Shown here piece after piece: positions 1 through 8,109 of a DNA stretch of 64,000 nt (the first letter of the stretch is position 1; every line of letters starts with the position of its first letter). This DNA comes from JAFDVN01 sp964472275. GTDB taxonomy: Bacteria > Acidobacteriota > Holophagae > Holophagales > Holophagaceae. The notes below the pieces were generated by a model. It saw only the letters and a list, made by a program, of their open reading frames with translations, did no database searches and was not told the DNA's origin. A program made the position numbers and the translations under genes. Location of the stretch: positions 1-64,000 of the forward strand of contig CAYYJN010000007.1 of assembly GCA_964472275.1 (NCBI GenBank), written 5' to 3'.

Positions 1-43
1 CTGGCAGGGCCAGATCACGGCCGATTTCACTTCCGCGCCCTGA
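1..43 (+). CDS. possible 3' end of an upstream gene
   Basis: Frame 2 is open from the window edge to a TGA at 41-43 and reads WQGQITADFTSAP. Its third codon positions are mostly G or C, as in the real genes here. Frame 1 is also open, to a TAG at 52-54, so the assignment is weak. Nothing can be said about function from 13 residues. Confidence 0.25.
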   Translation, partial: WQGQITADFTSAP

Positions 44-105
44 TCGGAACCTAGCGGCCCTCTGCGGGACTTACTTCTTCAGCTACCCTCGAACCTGGAG
101 GTTCC

Positions 106-531
106 ATGATCCGCGCCCGTTTGGCCCTGCCCGCCCTGCTGCTGCTCCTGCCCGCGGCCGCCTGCCGCAGGGTGCCTCTGCAGCCGAAGAAGGCGGTGCC
201 CGCGGGAACGCTGGTGCTGCGCTTCAGCCGCGAGATCAAAGGCTCCATCGCGCTCACGCTGGATGACGCGCGGATTCCGATCACCACCGCCAAGAAGAAG
301 GGCAACGCGCTGGTCGTCACCGGCCTCTCCACCGGCCTGCACCGCTATTTCCTGTCCGGGCCTCAGGAGGCTTTTGGACAGGCCTCCGGCCAGGTTTCGA
401 TGCCCGATGATCACGGCGTCTACGAGATCGTCCTCGCGCAGCGCCTGAACGCCGAGCTTTATGGAAAGCCCCCGGCCGAAGCGCCCGCCCAAGCTCAGCC
501 CGGCATCACGGCGACCCTCGAGAAGTGGTGA
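106..531 (+). CDS. small predicted lipoprotein, unknown function
   Basis: A 141-residue protein with a hydrophobic leader and a lipobox ending in Cys20 (LPAAAC), so it is probably lipidated and anchored in the envelope. The mature part (residues 40-120) looks like one beta-rich domain with no motif I recognise; the C-terminal tail is rich in Pro and Ala. GGAGG just before the ATG supports this start. It is followed after one base by the ferredoxin gene, and the two are probably cotranscribed with the hydrolase at 823. No family assignment is made. Confidence 0.75.
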   Translation: MIRARLALPALLLLLPAAACRRVPLQPKKAVPAGTLVLRFSREIKGSIALTLDDARIPITTAKKKGNALVVTGLSTGLHRYFLSGPQEAFGQASGQVSMPDDHGVYEIVLAQRLNAELYGKPPAEAPAQAQPGITATLEKW

Positions 532-532
532 C

Positions 533-826
533 ATGCCCCTGATCGCCATGGCGCGGCCTCGGCCGCGGACCCTGGAACCGCATGGGACGCTGATGGCCAG
601 TTGCCTCGCCGCGGGCCTGCCGGTGGCCTCCTCCTGCTCGGGACGCGGGACCTGTTCCCTTTGCCGGGTGCGAGTGCTGCAAGGCTGGGACGCGCTCTCT
701 CCCATGGACGGTCACGAGCTTGAAGTGTTCGTCCGCAATGGCGCGAGCCCCGATGAGCGGCTCTCCTGCCAGGCCAAGGTCACCCATGTCCACGCGGACA
801 TCGCCATCACGACGGGGTACTGGTGA
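533..826 (+). CDS. 2Fe-2S ferredoxin
   Basis: A 97-residue soluble electron carrier. Cys35, Cys41 and Cys44 give a C-x5-C-x2-C loop (CSGRGTCSLC) and Cys79 lies in RLSCQ, the four ligands of a [2Fe-2S] cluster in the ferredoxin beta-grasp fold. The x5 spacing is that of adrenodoxin-type ferredoxins and of the N-terminal domains of corrinoid-activating proteins, not the plant type with x4. The frame stays open upstream to 461, but that would overlap the lipoprotein gene; ATG 533, one base after its stop, is preferred. Its TGA overlaps the GTG of the next gene (GTGA). The electron partner is unknown. Confidence 0.85.
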   Translation: MPLIAMARPRPRTLEPHGTLMASCLAAGLPVASSCSGRGTCSLCRVRVLQGWDALSPMDGHELEVFVRNGASPDERLSCQAKVTHVHADIAITTGYW

Positions 827-1782
827 AGCGACGGCGGATGGCGGGTGGAGCCCTTGGCCTGACGCTGCTGGGCGTGGCGGGATTCATGGGCTGGAAGACG
901 CGCTCGGTGGCCCACGAATTGGTGGATCCGCCCTTCTACCATCCCCAGCCGCTCTCGCGAGTCCAAGCGACCTACGCGGAACTGGCCAAGGGCGATGGCG
1001 CCGATCCCGGCGGAGCTTGGTCCGAAGCATCCTTCGACGGCCTTCAACTCTGGCGGCTCCACCGCGCGAAGCCCGCGCCCGGCGTGATCCTGTTGCTGCA
1101 TGGCTTCGGCGACGACCGCTGGGGCACGAGCCCGGCCCTCAAGTGGTTCCCGAACCTGGACGCGGCCATCTTCACCTACCTGGATCGGGATGACGCCATC
1201 CGCGAAGGCCGCGCCGTGCCGCCCATCACCTTCGGCGTCCGGGAATCGGAGGAAGTGGTCGAAGTCGTCCATCGTCTCGAAGCGGAAGGCACGCCGCGCG
1301 GCCACATCCTCATCATGGGCCGCAGCCTCGGCGCTTCCGTGGGCTTGATGGCCCTCGCGCGCCTGGAGGCCGAAGGCGAAGGCCCGCTCGCGGGCATCGT
1401 GTGGGAGGGGCCACCCATCAGTTCGAGGGACTTCGCGGAACGCCTCGTGCGCGGACCGGAGGATCGCTGGTGGCATTTTCTCGCGCCGCCCATCGGCGCG
1501 ATGGCGTCCGCCTGGGCCGGGCACATGGGCGGATACGACCCCAACCAGACGAAGGTGCTGGGCCGACTCGACGGGAAGACGCTGCGGACGCCCGCCCTGG
1601 TCTTTCTCGCCACTCAGGACCGCCTCAGCCCGCCGATGATGCAGAGCCGCATCGCGGATCACTTTCAGAGCGTCCAGGTGGTGGCGGCTCCCACCTGGCA
1701 CCTTCACTGTTCCGAACTCCTAGGCCCCGCCTACGCGAACGACATCCGCGCCTTCACGGATCGGGCGCTCCCGCCCCAATGA
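823..1782 (+). CDS. alpha/beta hydrolase, membrane-anchored
   Basis: A 319-residue hydrolase with a GTG start overlapping the ferredoxin stop. Residues 7-24 form a hydrophobic N-terminal segment, so the enzyme is probably held at the inner membrane facing the periplasm. HGFGDD carries the oxyanion region, GRSLGAS is the nucleophile elbow (GxSxG), ATQDRLSP supplies the acid and TWHLH the histidine, so the catalytic triad is complete. Family knowledge suggests an esterase or lipase-like reaction; the substrate cannot be read from sequence. The stop codon lies in the first base pairs of a terminator hairpin. Confidence 0.8.
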   Translation: MKRRRMAGGALGLTLLGVAGFMGWKTRSVAHELVDPPFYHPQPLSRVQATYAELAKGDGADPGGAWSEASFDGLQLWRLHRAKPAPGVILLLHGFGDDRWGTSPALKWFPNLDAAIFTYLDRDDAIREGRAVPPITFGVRESEEVVEVVHRLEAEGTPRGHILIMGRSLGASVGLMALARLEAEGEGPLAGIVWEGPPISSRDFAERLVRGPEDRWWHFLAPPIGAMASAWAGHMGGYDPNQTKVLGRLDGKTLRTPALVFLATQDRLSPPMMQSRIADHFQSVQVVAAPTWHLHCSELLGPAYANDIRAFTDRALPPQ

Positions 1783-1805
1783 AAAGGGGCCCGAAGGCCC
1801 CTTTT
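1782..1805. terminator. bidirectional intrinsic terminator
   Basis: A perfect 10-bp stem (AAAAGGGGCC and GGCCCCTTTT) around the loop CGAA. The A-run and T-run flanks let it work on both strands, between the plus-strand hydrolase and the converging csgG-like gene. Confidence 0.85.
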
Positions 1806-1822
1806 CGCGGAATTGAATCCCT

Positions 1823-2566
1823 TCACTGACCCGCGCCCTCGCCGGAGGACTGCAGCGCCGCGTTCACGAGCTTGGGCGTGATGCGCTCCACCACCGGCTC
1901 GAAGACCTTGTTCACGAGCTCTTCGTCGTAGCTCATCTCGGTGCCAGTGCCGGCGATCTGCACGGCGTGGTCGGCGACCTTGCCGTCATCCTTCCAGGCA
2001 CCCAGGATCTCGCCCGTCTGGACATCAATGAGGCGGACATCCAAGCGGCCGGTGAAGCTCGCCTTGTGGACATTCACCGAACCGGCCACATCGCCGGCCA
2101 GGCTGTCGCCCGTCATGCGGCCCACCAGCGCGCCCACGCCCCAGCCGGTCTTGATGCCGCTTTCCTTGTAGGCGAAGCGGGTCACCTTGCCAGTCATGAC
2201 GAACTGCACGCCGAGCAGCTTGCCCACCTTGAGGACGGTGGAAGTGTCCACTTCACCGCTCTGCTGGAACTGAAGTTCGTTGCGGATGTCCTGAAGGCGC
2301 TCGCGCTCGATGACGCGGAGGCGCTTGTGGCTCACATTGACGATCTCGGTGGTGAAGAGATCGCGAAGCTGGTCCGAGATGGTGTCCATCTGGTTGCCCC
2401 AGCCGCCAAAGCGCCAGCCCACCCAGCAGCCGGGAGCGGCCTTAAAATCGAGGATGGCGAGCCGAGGGGCCGAAGCGTTCGGCGCGGGCGCCTTCGGAGC
2501 GGCTGAAGCCGGAACGGCCGCCACCAAGGAGGCGGCCAGCGTGAGGAGGAGGGAGCGGAATTTCAT
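1823..2566 (-). CDS. CsgG-domain periplasmic protein
   Basis: A 247-residue secreted protein. The N-terminal signal peptide ends near AVPASA (residues 17-22); there is no lipobox, and the only nearby Cys (Cys47) lies inside the mature domain. The body matches the CsgG/curli-assembly fold: LAILDF start, TTEIV...RLRVIERERLQDI, LGVQFVMTGKVTRF, and DVRLIDVQTGEIL. True CsgG is an outer-membrane lipoprotein pore for curli, but no curli genes are present here, so a general envelope role is more likely. A strong AAAGGAGA ribosome site precedes the ATG. Confidence 0.75.
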   Translation of the reverse strand: MKFRSLLLTLAASLVAAVPASAAPKAPAPNASAPRLAILDFKAAPGCWVGWRFGGWGNQMDTISDQLRDLFTTEIVNVSHKRLRVIERERLQDIRNELQFQQSGEVDTSTVLKVGKLLGVQFVMTGKVTRFAYKESGIKTGWGVGALVGRMTGDSLAGDVAGSVNVHKASFTGRLDVRLIDVQTGEILGAWKDDGKVADHAVQIAGTGTEMSYDEELVNKVFEPVVERITPKLVNAALQSSGEGAGQ

Positions 2567-2604
2567 GAAATTCTCCTTTGCGAAGGGGATGTCATGCGGA
2601 AATT

Positions 2605-2901
2605 CTACTCGTCAATGAGTTTGCTGCGAAGCTCTTTTCCGAGTTTGAAATAAACCACCCGCTTGGGCGGCACCTCGATGCTCTCCCCGCTGCGGGGGTT
2701 GCGCCCGGTGCGACCTTTGCGATCCCGGAGCCGGAAGCTGCCGAAGCCGCGCAGCTCCACGCCATCTCCCTGTCGCAACGCCTCGATGACGCTGTCCAGG
2801 AAGGTCTGGACGAGGAGATCCGCCTCCTTCTTGCCCAGCTCGAGCTTGTCCATGAGGTGCTTGGCCAAGTCGGCCTTGGTCAGGGTTTCCACCGAATCCA
2901 T
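2605..2901 (-). CDS. HU/IHF-family DNA-binding protein
   Basis: A 98-residue histone-like protein that bends and compacts DNA as a dimer. Visible are the N-terminal helices (TKADLAKHLMDKL), the GDGVELRGFGSF beta segment, and the arm sequence GRNPRSGE that intercalates DNA, followed by KVV-type FKLGKELR. Length is typical of the family. ATG 2901 has GGAGGAG upstream; the longer open frame beyond it only shadows pepA. Whether it is HU or IHF-like cannot be settled from sequence alone. Confidence 0.92.
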   Translation of the reverse strand: MDSVETLTKADLAKHLMDKLELGKKEADLLVQTFLDSVIEALRQGDGVELRGFGSFRLRDRKGRTGRNPRSGESIEVPPKRVVYFKLGKELRSKLIDE

Positions 2902-3007
2902 GGGGGGACTCCTCCGGGCGGGCGATGGGGAAGGTGCCCTCAATAAACGCCAAGGGCCGCCCAAGGTCAAGGGGTTGAAATCAAAAGATTTTGGATTGTG
3001 ACCGGAT

Positions 3008-4477
3008 TCAGTCCACCAGCCAGTCCAACAGGAACCGGGGGCCTTCTCCGGAGGGTCCAAAAGGCCGGTAATCCCGCTCCTTGCTCGACCAGCAGGCGGA
3101 CAGGTCCACATGGGCCCAGGAGGCCCCGCCGACGAACTCCCGGAGGAAGAGCCCCGCCGTGATGGTGCCGCCCCAGCGGATGCCGGTGATGTTCTTGAGG
3201 TCCGCCAAGGGGCTCTTGAGCAGGTCCCGGTACTCCTCCACCAAGGGCAGCTGCCAGATGTGCTCGCCGGTGGCGCCGCCCGCCTGGATGAGCCGCTCCA
3301 CCAGCTTCTGATCCGTGCCCATGATGGCGTTGACGCCATCGCCCAGGGCGATGAGCGCCGCGCCGGTGAGCGTGGCCAGATTCACGATGTGGTCCGCGCC
3401 CATCTCCGAGGCCCAGTGCAGCAGGTCGGAGAGGACAAGGCGGCCTTCCGCGTCCGTGTTGAGCACTTCCACCGTCTTGCCGCTGCGGGAGTGGAGCACA
3501 TCGCCGGGCCGGTAGCTGTTGCCGTCCGGCATGTTCTCCACGAGGCCCATGAGGCCCGTGACGCGCACGGGCGCTTCCACCTGAGCCGCGGCGGCCATGG
3601 TCGCGAGCACGATGGCCGCGCCGGTCATGTCGTCCTTCATCGTCTCCATGCTGGAGGCGTCTTTGAGGCTGAGGCCGCCGGAATCGAAGGTGACGCCCTT
3701 GCCCACCAGGACGATGTGGCGCTTGGCGTCCTTGGGCTTGTATTCGAGCTTCACCACGCGGGGAGCCTTGGAACTGCCCTGGCCCACCGCCAGCACCGAG
3801 CGGAAACCGCCTTCGGCGAGGGCCTTCTCGTCCAGCACTTCGCAGTGGAGCTTGTGCTGCTTGGCGACCTTCTGAGCTTCGGCCGCGAAAGTCTCCGGAT
3901 AGAGATGGCCCGCCGGGGTGCTGGCCAGCTCGCGGACCCGGTGGCAGGCCGCGACGCCCGCCTGGATCACGGGCAGGTGGCGGCGGGCCTTGCGGGTGTC
4001 GTCGCCGTTCGTGAAGACCTCCAAGTTGCGGAACTTCTTCGGCTCCGGCTTGGCGCCCTTGAAGGCTGTGAACTCGTAGTCCGCCAACAGCGCGCCTTCG
4101 GTGGCGGCGATCTGCACCGCGTCGTGGTCCAGGCTCACCGTGGACGGCGCGAGCAGGCCGATGTCCTTCCAACCTTTCTTGAGGCAGTGGCGCGCGGCCA
4201 CGCCCACGGCCTTGCGGATCTTGTTGAGCGTCACCTGCTCCTCATCGCCCAAGCCCACCAGCACCATCCACCGCGCGCCCTTGACGCCGTTGGGGTGGTG
4301 GAGAGGGACGAGCTCTTGGTAGTCGGCCTTGAAGTCGGATTCATCCATCACCGCCCGCGCCACCTTGCTCACGGAGAGGGGAAGCCGGTGCCGCTCGCGG
4401 CCGGAGAAGACCGGCACGATGAGCGCGTCTCCGGCGAAATCCTTGCCATTGGCGGAACTGATGTCTACGGTGGGCAT
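3008..4477 (-). CDS. pepA: leucyl aminopeptidase (M17)
   Basis: A 489-residue cytosolic metallo-aminopeptidase that removes N-terminal residues from peptides. The C-terminal catalytic domain shows VGKGVTFDSGG (metal-binding Lys and Asp) and the M17 signature NTDAEGRLVLSD, with GGTITAGLFLREFV near the end. ATG 4477 is chosen because GGAG lies seven bases upstream and it gives the usual family length; an in-frame start at 4579 would run into the divergent pabB start. It lies 106 bp upstream of HU on the same strand and diverges from pabB across 100 bp. Confidence 0.93.
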   Translation of the reverse strand: MPTVDISSANGKDFAGDALIVPVFSGRERHRLPLSVSKVARAVMDESDFKADYQELVPLHHPNGVKGARWMVLVGLGDEEQVTLNKIRKAVGVAARHCLKKGWKDIGLLAPSTVSLDHDAVQIAATEGALLADYEFTAFKGAKPEPKKFRNLEVFTNGDDTRKARRHLPVIQAGVAACHRVRELASTPAGHLYPETFAAEAQKVAKQHKLHCEVLDEKALAEGGFRSVLAVGQGSSKAPRVVKLEYKPKDAKRHIVLVGKGVTFDSGGLSLKDASSMETMKDDMTGAAIVLATMAAAAQVEAPVRVTGLMGLVENMPDGNSYRPGDVLHSRSGKTVEVLNTDAEGRLVLSDLLHWASEMGADHIVNLATLTGAALIALGDGVNAIMGTDQKLVERLIQAGGATGEHIWQLPLVEEYRDLLKSPLADLKNITGIRWGGTITAGLFLREFVGGASWAHVDLSACWSSKERDYRPFGPSGEGPRFLLDWLVD

Positions 4478-4577
4478 GATGGCTCCGGGTTCTGGGACCA
4501 CTTTAGCGGGAAACATCTGGATTTCGCATGTTTTCAGGCCGTTAATTGGCGAATCGGTCGGTCTGCCATCATGGGGC

Positions 4578-5861
4578 ATGAAGCCGCGCCACCGCCACGA
4601 TCTGCGCTTGCCCGGCCCCTGGCCCGCCTGCGCCCAGGGTCTGCTGCGGGAAGGCGCGGCCTGGCTTCACACGGGCCAAGTAAGGCCCGGCGATGAAGGT
4701 GGCGATCTTCTGGTCCTGCCTGGCGGTCCCGTCCTGGAGAGCCGGTGGGTGGACGACGCGTGGCGCACCACCCTTGATGGCGACTCCGTGCCGGGTTCTC
4801 CGTGGGAAGCCCTGGAGGCTCACCTCGCGCTCGGCCCCTGGATCGGCGCGGCCACTTACGAATTGGCCTGCTCTGAGGCGGGCCTGCCTCACAAGCCACC
4901 TTTAGAAGCGAGTCTCGGCATGCACTGGCGGGGCGCGCGCGCCGCCATTCGCGTCCTGGACGCCAAGACCGAACTTTGGGGCTTCGAGACAGCGCCTCCT
5001 CTCCCGCCAACCTTCGCCTCAGCCTGCACCCTTCAACGCGCCCACGGCGATCTGGAACCGCGATGGGACGCGAATGCGCATCGCGCCGCCGTGGAGGCCA
5101 TTCAGCGCCTCATCCGCGATGGGGCCTTCTATGTGGCGAATCTCTGTGTGCCCTTCGAGGGACCGTTCGCGGGCGATGTCATCACCCTCGCGTTGGCGGC
5201 GTTCCGTCGGGCGAGGCCACCCTATGGAGCCTTTCTGGATGCCGGAGATCGCCGTCTCCTTAGCCTCTCCATGGAACGGCTGCTGGCGCGGCGCGGCGAC
5301 CATATCTGGAGCGAGCCTATCAAAGGCACCGCGCCGCTGACGGGAGATTCGGCCCACGATCAGACTCTCGCCGCGGCGCTCGCCGACGATCCCAAGGAGC
5401 GGGCGGAACACGCGATGATCGTGGACCTGGTGCGCAACGATCTCGGCCGCGTCTCCGCCGTGGGAACCGTGAAAGTGCCGCGCTTCCGGGAAGTAGAGAC
5501 CTTTCCCACCGTGCAGCACCTCGTCAGTCGCGTGGAATCCCACGCGCGACCCAACCTCGGACTGGCCGAGCTGCTTCGCTCGGCGCTCCCAGGCGGCAGC
5601 GTCACCGGCGCGCCGAAACATGCCGTGTGCGCCCATCTGGCGAAAGCTGAAGCCGCGCCCCGTGGCTTCTATTGCGGCGCCCTCGGGTGGATCGGGCCGA
5701 ATGGCGACCTGGATCTCGCCCTCCCCATCCGCACCGCCGAAGTGGAGCCGACTCGCATCCGCTACTGGGCCGGAGGCGGCATCACCCTCCGCAGCGACCC
5801 CGCCAGGGAATGGGCCGAGCTGGAAGTGAAGACGCGCGCCTTACGCGCCGTGCTTTCCTAA
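4578..5861 (+). CDS. pabB: aminodeoxychorismate synthase component I
   Basis: A 427-residue chorismate-using enzyme of p-aminobenzoate (folate) synthesis. The C-terminal chorismate-binding domain shows EPIKGTAPL, whose Lys is typical of PabB rather than TrpE, then VDLVRNDLGRVS, LPGGSVTGAPK and YWAGGGITLRSDP. The N-terminal third is a divergent PabB/TrpE lobe. The start at 4578 is taken because longer in-frame extensions lie inside the divergent pepA gene. Its stop overlaps the convergent HNH gene by four bases. The glutaminase partner (pabA) and lyase (pabC) are not in this window. Confidence 0.88.
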   Translation: MKPRHRHDLRLPGPWPACAQGLLREGAAWLHTGQVRPGDEGGDLLVLPGGPVLESRWVDDAWRTTLDGDSVPGSPWEALEAHLALGPWIGAATYELACSEAGLPHKPPLEASLGMHWRGARAAIRVLDAKTELWGFETAPPLPPTFASACTLQRAHGDLEPRWDANAHRAAVEAIQRLIRDGAFYVANLCVPFEGPFAGDVITLALAAFRRARPPYGAFLDAGDRRLLSLSMERLLARRGDHIWSEPIKGTAPLTGDSAHDQTLAAALADDPKERAEHAMIVDLVRNDLGRVSAVGTVKVPRFREVETFPTVQHLVSRVESHARPNLGLAELLRSALPGGSVTGAPKHAVCAHLAKAEAAPRGFYCGALGWIGPNGDLDLALPIRTAEVEPTRIRYWAGGGITLRSDPAREWAELEVKTRALRAVLS

Positions 5862-6367
5862 GCCGCGCTGCTCGCCCGCTTCAGCAGTTCCTCGAAGCGT
5901 TCGAAGAGATGGGCGCGCGGGCCTTTGGGAGCGCGCTTGAGTTTCATGCCTGCCTGGTCCGGTGTGCGGCCGCCCTTCTTCTGATTGCAGGAGAGGCAGC
6001 AGGCCACGAGGTTCTGCCAGGTGTTCTGGCCGCCCTGGCAGAGCGGGACCACATGGTCCACCGTCGTCGCCTTGTGATGGCAGCCTTCGTACTGGCACAC
6101 ATGGCCGTCCCGCTTGCGGACGCGGCGCTCCAGGCGGCCCATGAGGAACTTGCTCTCGTTGCAGGCGGCGGCGTGGGGGAAGACGATGAGCTCGATGACC
6201 TCCGCCAGTTCCGCCCGGCGCTCGAGGCTCGCGGCGTCCAGCACCCAGGCCCGGCCCGCGGCCACCGCGCGGATGGCGTGGCGGCGCGAGCATTCCTGCA
6301 TCGGGACATAGTTCCGGTCCACGGCGATGACCTCGCCCGGACCGTGCCTGTCCTTGCGGTTCGACAT
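5858..6367 (-). CDS. HNH endonuclease
   Basis: A 169-residue protein with a central HNH nuclease domain: TTVDHVVPLCQGG (first His pair), the Asn in NTWQNLV, and paired cysteines HVCQYEGC and CLSCNQKKG that would hold a structural zinc. This type, with an N-terminal segment beginning VIAVDRNYVPMQECS, is common and chromosomally stable in bacteria, and is not tied to a phage here. The biological role is unknown. It converges on pabB with a four-base overlap. Confidence 0.85.
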   Translation of the reverse strand: MSNRKDRHGPGEVIAVDRNYVPMQECSRRHAIRAVAAGRAWVLDAASLERRAELAEVIELIVFPHAAACNESKFLMGRLERRVRKRDGHVCQYEGCHHKATTVDHVVPLCQGGQNTWQNLVACCLSCNQKKGGRTPDQAGMKLKRAPKGPRAHLFERFEELLKRASSAA

Positions 6368-6427
6368 GGGCGCCTCGCGCCGGAAGCGGTTCTTCCTGCG
6401 GAGGTTGTATCAGAAAGCCCGAAAAAG

Positions 6428-7690
6428 TCAGCTTTCTTCTGAGTCGGCGGCTTCCATTCCCAGAACGGCCTGGGCCTCCGCATCGGGCAGGGCCTCCACC
6501 TTCTTGAGCTTGTCGGAGAGCATGCGCCGCCGCTCCGAGGCCGCGCCCAGCTTGGATTTCGCCTCATCCAGCTTCTTGTCCAGGGCCTCGAGGGCCTCGC
6601 CGAACTTGCTGAAATCGGTCTTGATGGCGCCGAGCGTCTTCCAGACTTCCCCGCTCTGCTTGGAAATCGCCAGCGTCTTGAAGCCGACTTGGAGGCTGTT
6701 GAGGAAGGCTGTGAGCGTCGTCGGGCCGACGAGCGTCACCTTGCAATCGCGCTGCAAGCGCTCAAGCAAACCGGGACGACGGAGCGCTTCGGCGTAGAGG
6801 CCCTCGAAGGGCAGGAAGAGCAGCGCGAAATCCGTGCTGTGGGGCGGCGCGATGTATTTGTCCCGGATGTCCCGCGCCTGGCCGAGGAGGCGCGCCTCCA
6901 GCGCCTGGGCCGCGCGCTCAACCGAAGGCAGGTCTCCGGCCTCGTAGGCGTCCATGAGGCGCTGGTAATCCTCGGTGGGGAACTTGGCGTCCACGGGAAG
7001 CCAAACCGACTCGCCTTCTTCGCCGCCCGGAAGCTTCACGGCGAACTCGACGACCTCATTGGAGCGAGGCCTGATCTTCACATTGGCGGCGTACTGCCCC
7101 GGCGCGAGGAACTGCTCCAGCAGCGCGGCGAGCTGGGCCTCGCCCATGACGCCGCGGGTCTTCACATTGGTCAGCGCGCGCTTGAGGCCGCCCACATCGC
7201 TGGCGAGGTTCCGCATCTCGCCGAGCCCTTTCTGAACCAGCTCCAGGCGCTCGGAGACGAGCTTGAAGGATTCGCCGAGGCGCTTCTCCAGGGTGTCGTG
7301 GAGCTTCTCATCCACGGTGCGGCGCATCTGTTCGAGTTTTTCGTCATTGGCCTTCTGGATGGAGAGGAGCCGCGCGTCCACGCGGTCCTGGACCGCCAGA
7401 AGCTGGGCGCCCTGCTCTTTCCGCGCCTCGGCGAGCGCTTTCTGGATCGCGTCGTTCAGGTCCTGGAAGCGGGCGGCCAGCGATTCGGCCTGGGCGCCTT
7501 TCAGTCCTTCCAGATCGCGGCTGATGCGCGCGGTGGCCTCGTGCAAGGGCTTCAGCTCACCCAGACCTGAGGCGAGATCCCGGCGCAGCGCATCCACCGG
7601 AGCCGTGTCCGGCGCAGGTTTGCGCCACGAGCCGAAAGCCGCGATCAAGGCGGCGAGAAGGGCGAAGACGGCAAGCAGCGTCAGAAGCAT
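6428..7690 (-). CDS. rmuC: DNA recombination protein RmuC
   Basis: A 420-residue protein. Residues 1-20 form a transmembrane anchor (LLTLLAVFALLAAL), residues 30-180 are a long coiled coil rich in Ala, Glu and Lys, and residues 190-370 hold the RmuC nuclease-like domain (TRGVMGEAQLAALLEQFL, VKLPGG, PVDAKFPTEDYQRL, HSTDFALLFLPFEGLYAEAL). RmuC proteins limit inversions and rearrangements at repeats. ATG 7690 overlaps the end of tsaE by ten bases, so the gene is the distal member of the htrA-like/nnr/tsaE/rmuC run. Confidence 0.92.
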   Translation of the reverse strand: MLLTLLAVFALLAALIAAFGSWRKPAPDTAPVDALRRDLASGLGELKPLHEATARISRDLEGLKGAQAESLAARFQDLNDAIQKALAEARKEQGAQLLAVQDRVDARLLSIQKANDEKLEQMRRTVDEKLHDTLEKRLGESFKLVSERLELVQKGLGEMRNLASDVGGLKRALTNVKTRGVMGEAQLAALLEQFLAPGQYAANVKIRPRSNEVVEFAVKLPGGEEGESVWLPVDAKFPTEDYQRLMDAYEAGDLPSVERAAQALEARLLGQARDIRDKYIAPPHSTDFALLFLPFEGLYAEALRRPGLLERLQRDCKVTLVGPTTLTAFLNSLQVGFKTLAISKQSGEVWKTLGAIKTDFSKFGEALEALDKKLDEAKSKLGAASERRRMLSDKLKKVEALPDAEAQAVLGMEAADSEES

Positions 7691-8109
7691 GGAACCATCA
7701 TCTCCCAGGCGGCCCTCCGGCCATCGCGTTCTGGAGTGAGCGCAAGCCTTCCGACCCACCGCCCCTCCCAAGGCCCGCCTTCGCCGGGCCATTCGGCGAC
7801 GAGGAAATCTTCCGGCTTCAGATCCTCGTCCAGGCCCAAACCCCAGGCGCCGTCGGGGCCAAGCCGGTAAAGGTCCAGGTGGAAGACGCGGCCGCGCGGC
7901 GTGTCGTAGCGGTGCAGCACGGCGTAGGTGGGCGAGGCGACCTGTTCGGGATCGCCGCCGAGGCCGCGCACGAAGCCGCGGGTCCAGGTGGTCTTGCCCG
8001 CGCCCAGCTCGCCGCGCAGGAGCCACACGCCGCCGCTGGGCGTGAGCGTGGCCAGTTCCGTGGCCAGCGCCTCGGTCTCCACCTCGTCTGCGAGGAAACG
8101 ATCAGGCAT
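7681..8109 (-). CDS. tsaE: tRNA threonylcarbamoyladenosine synthesis ATPase TsaE
   Basis: A 142-residue P-loop ATPase that drives the TsaBD complex to make t6A37 in ANN-decoding tRNAs. The Walker A motif GELGAGKTTWTR and the SPTYAVLHRY and HLDLYRL segments are diagnostic. It overlaps nnr upstream by eight bases and rmuC downstream by ten, so translation is probably coupled. The nnr-tsaE pairing recurs in many bacteria. Confidence 0.93.
   Translation of the reverse strand: MPDRFLADEVETEALATELATLTPSGGVWLLRGELGAGKTTWTRGFVRGLGGDPEQVASPTYAVLHRYDTPRGRVFHLDLYRLGPDGAWGLGLDEDLKPEDFLVAEWPGEGGPWEGRWVGRLALTPERDGRRAAWEMMVPCF

Noticed and set aside
5858..6367. Prophage or homing HNH element
   Set aside because: No phage genes, repeats or disrupted host gene are nearby; the protein is of the common stand-alone chromosomal type.
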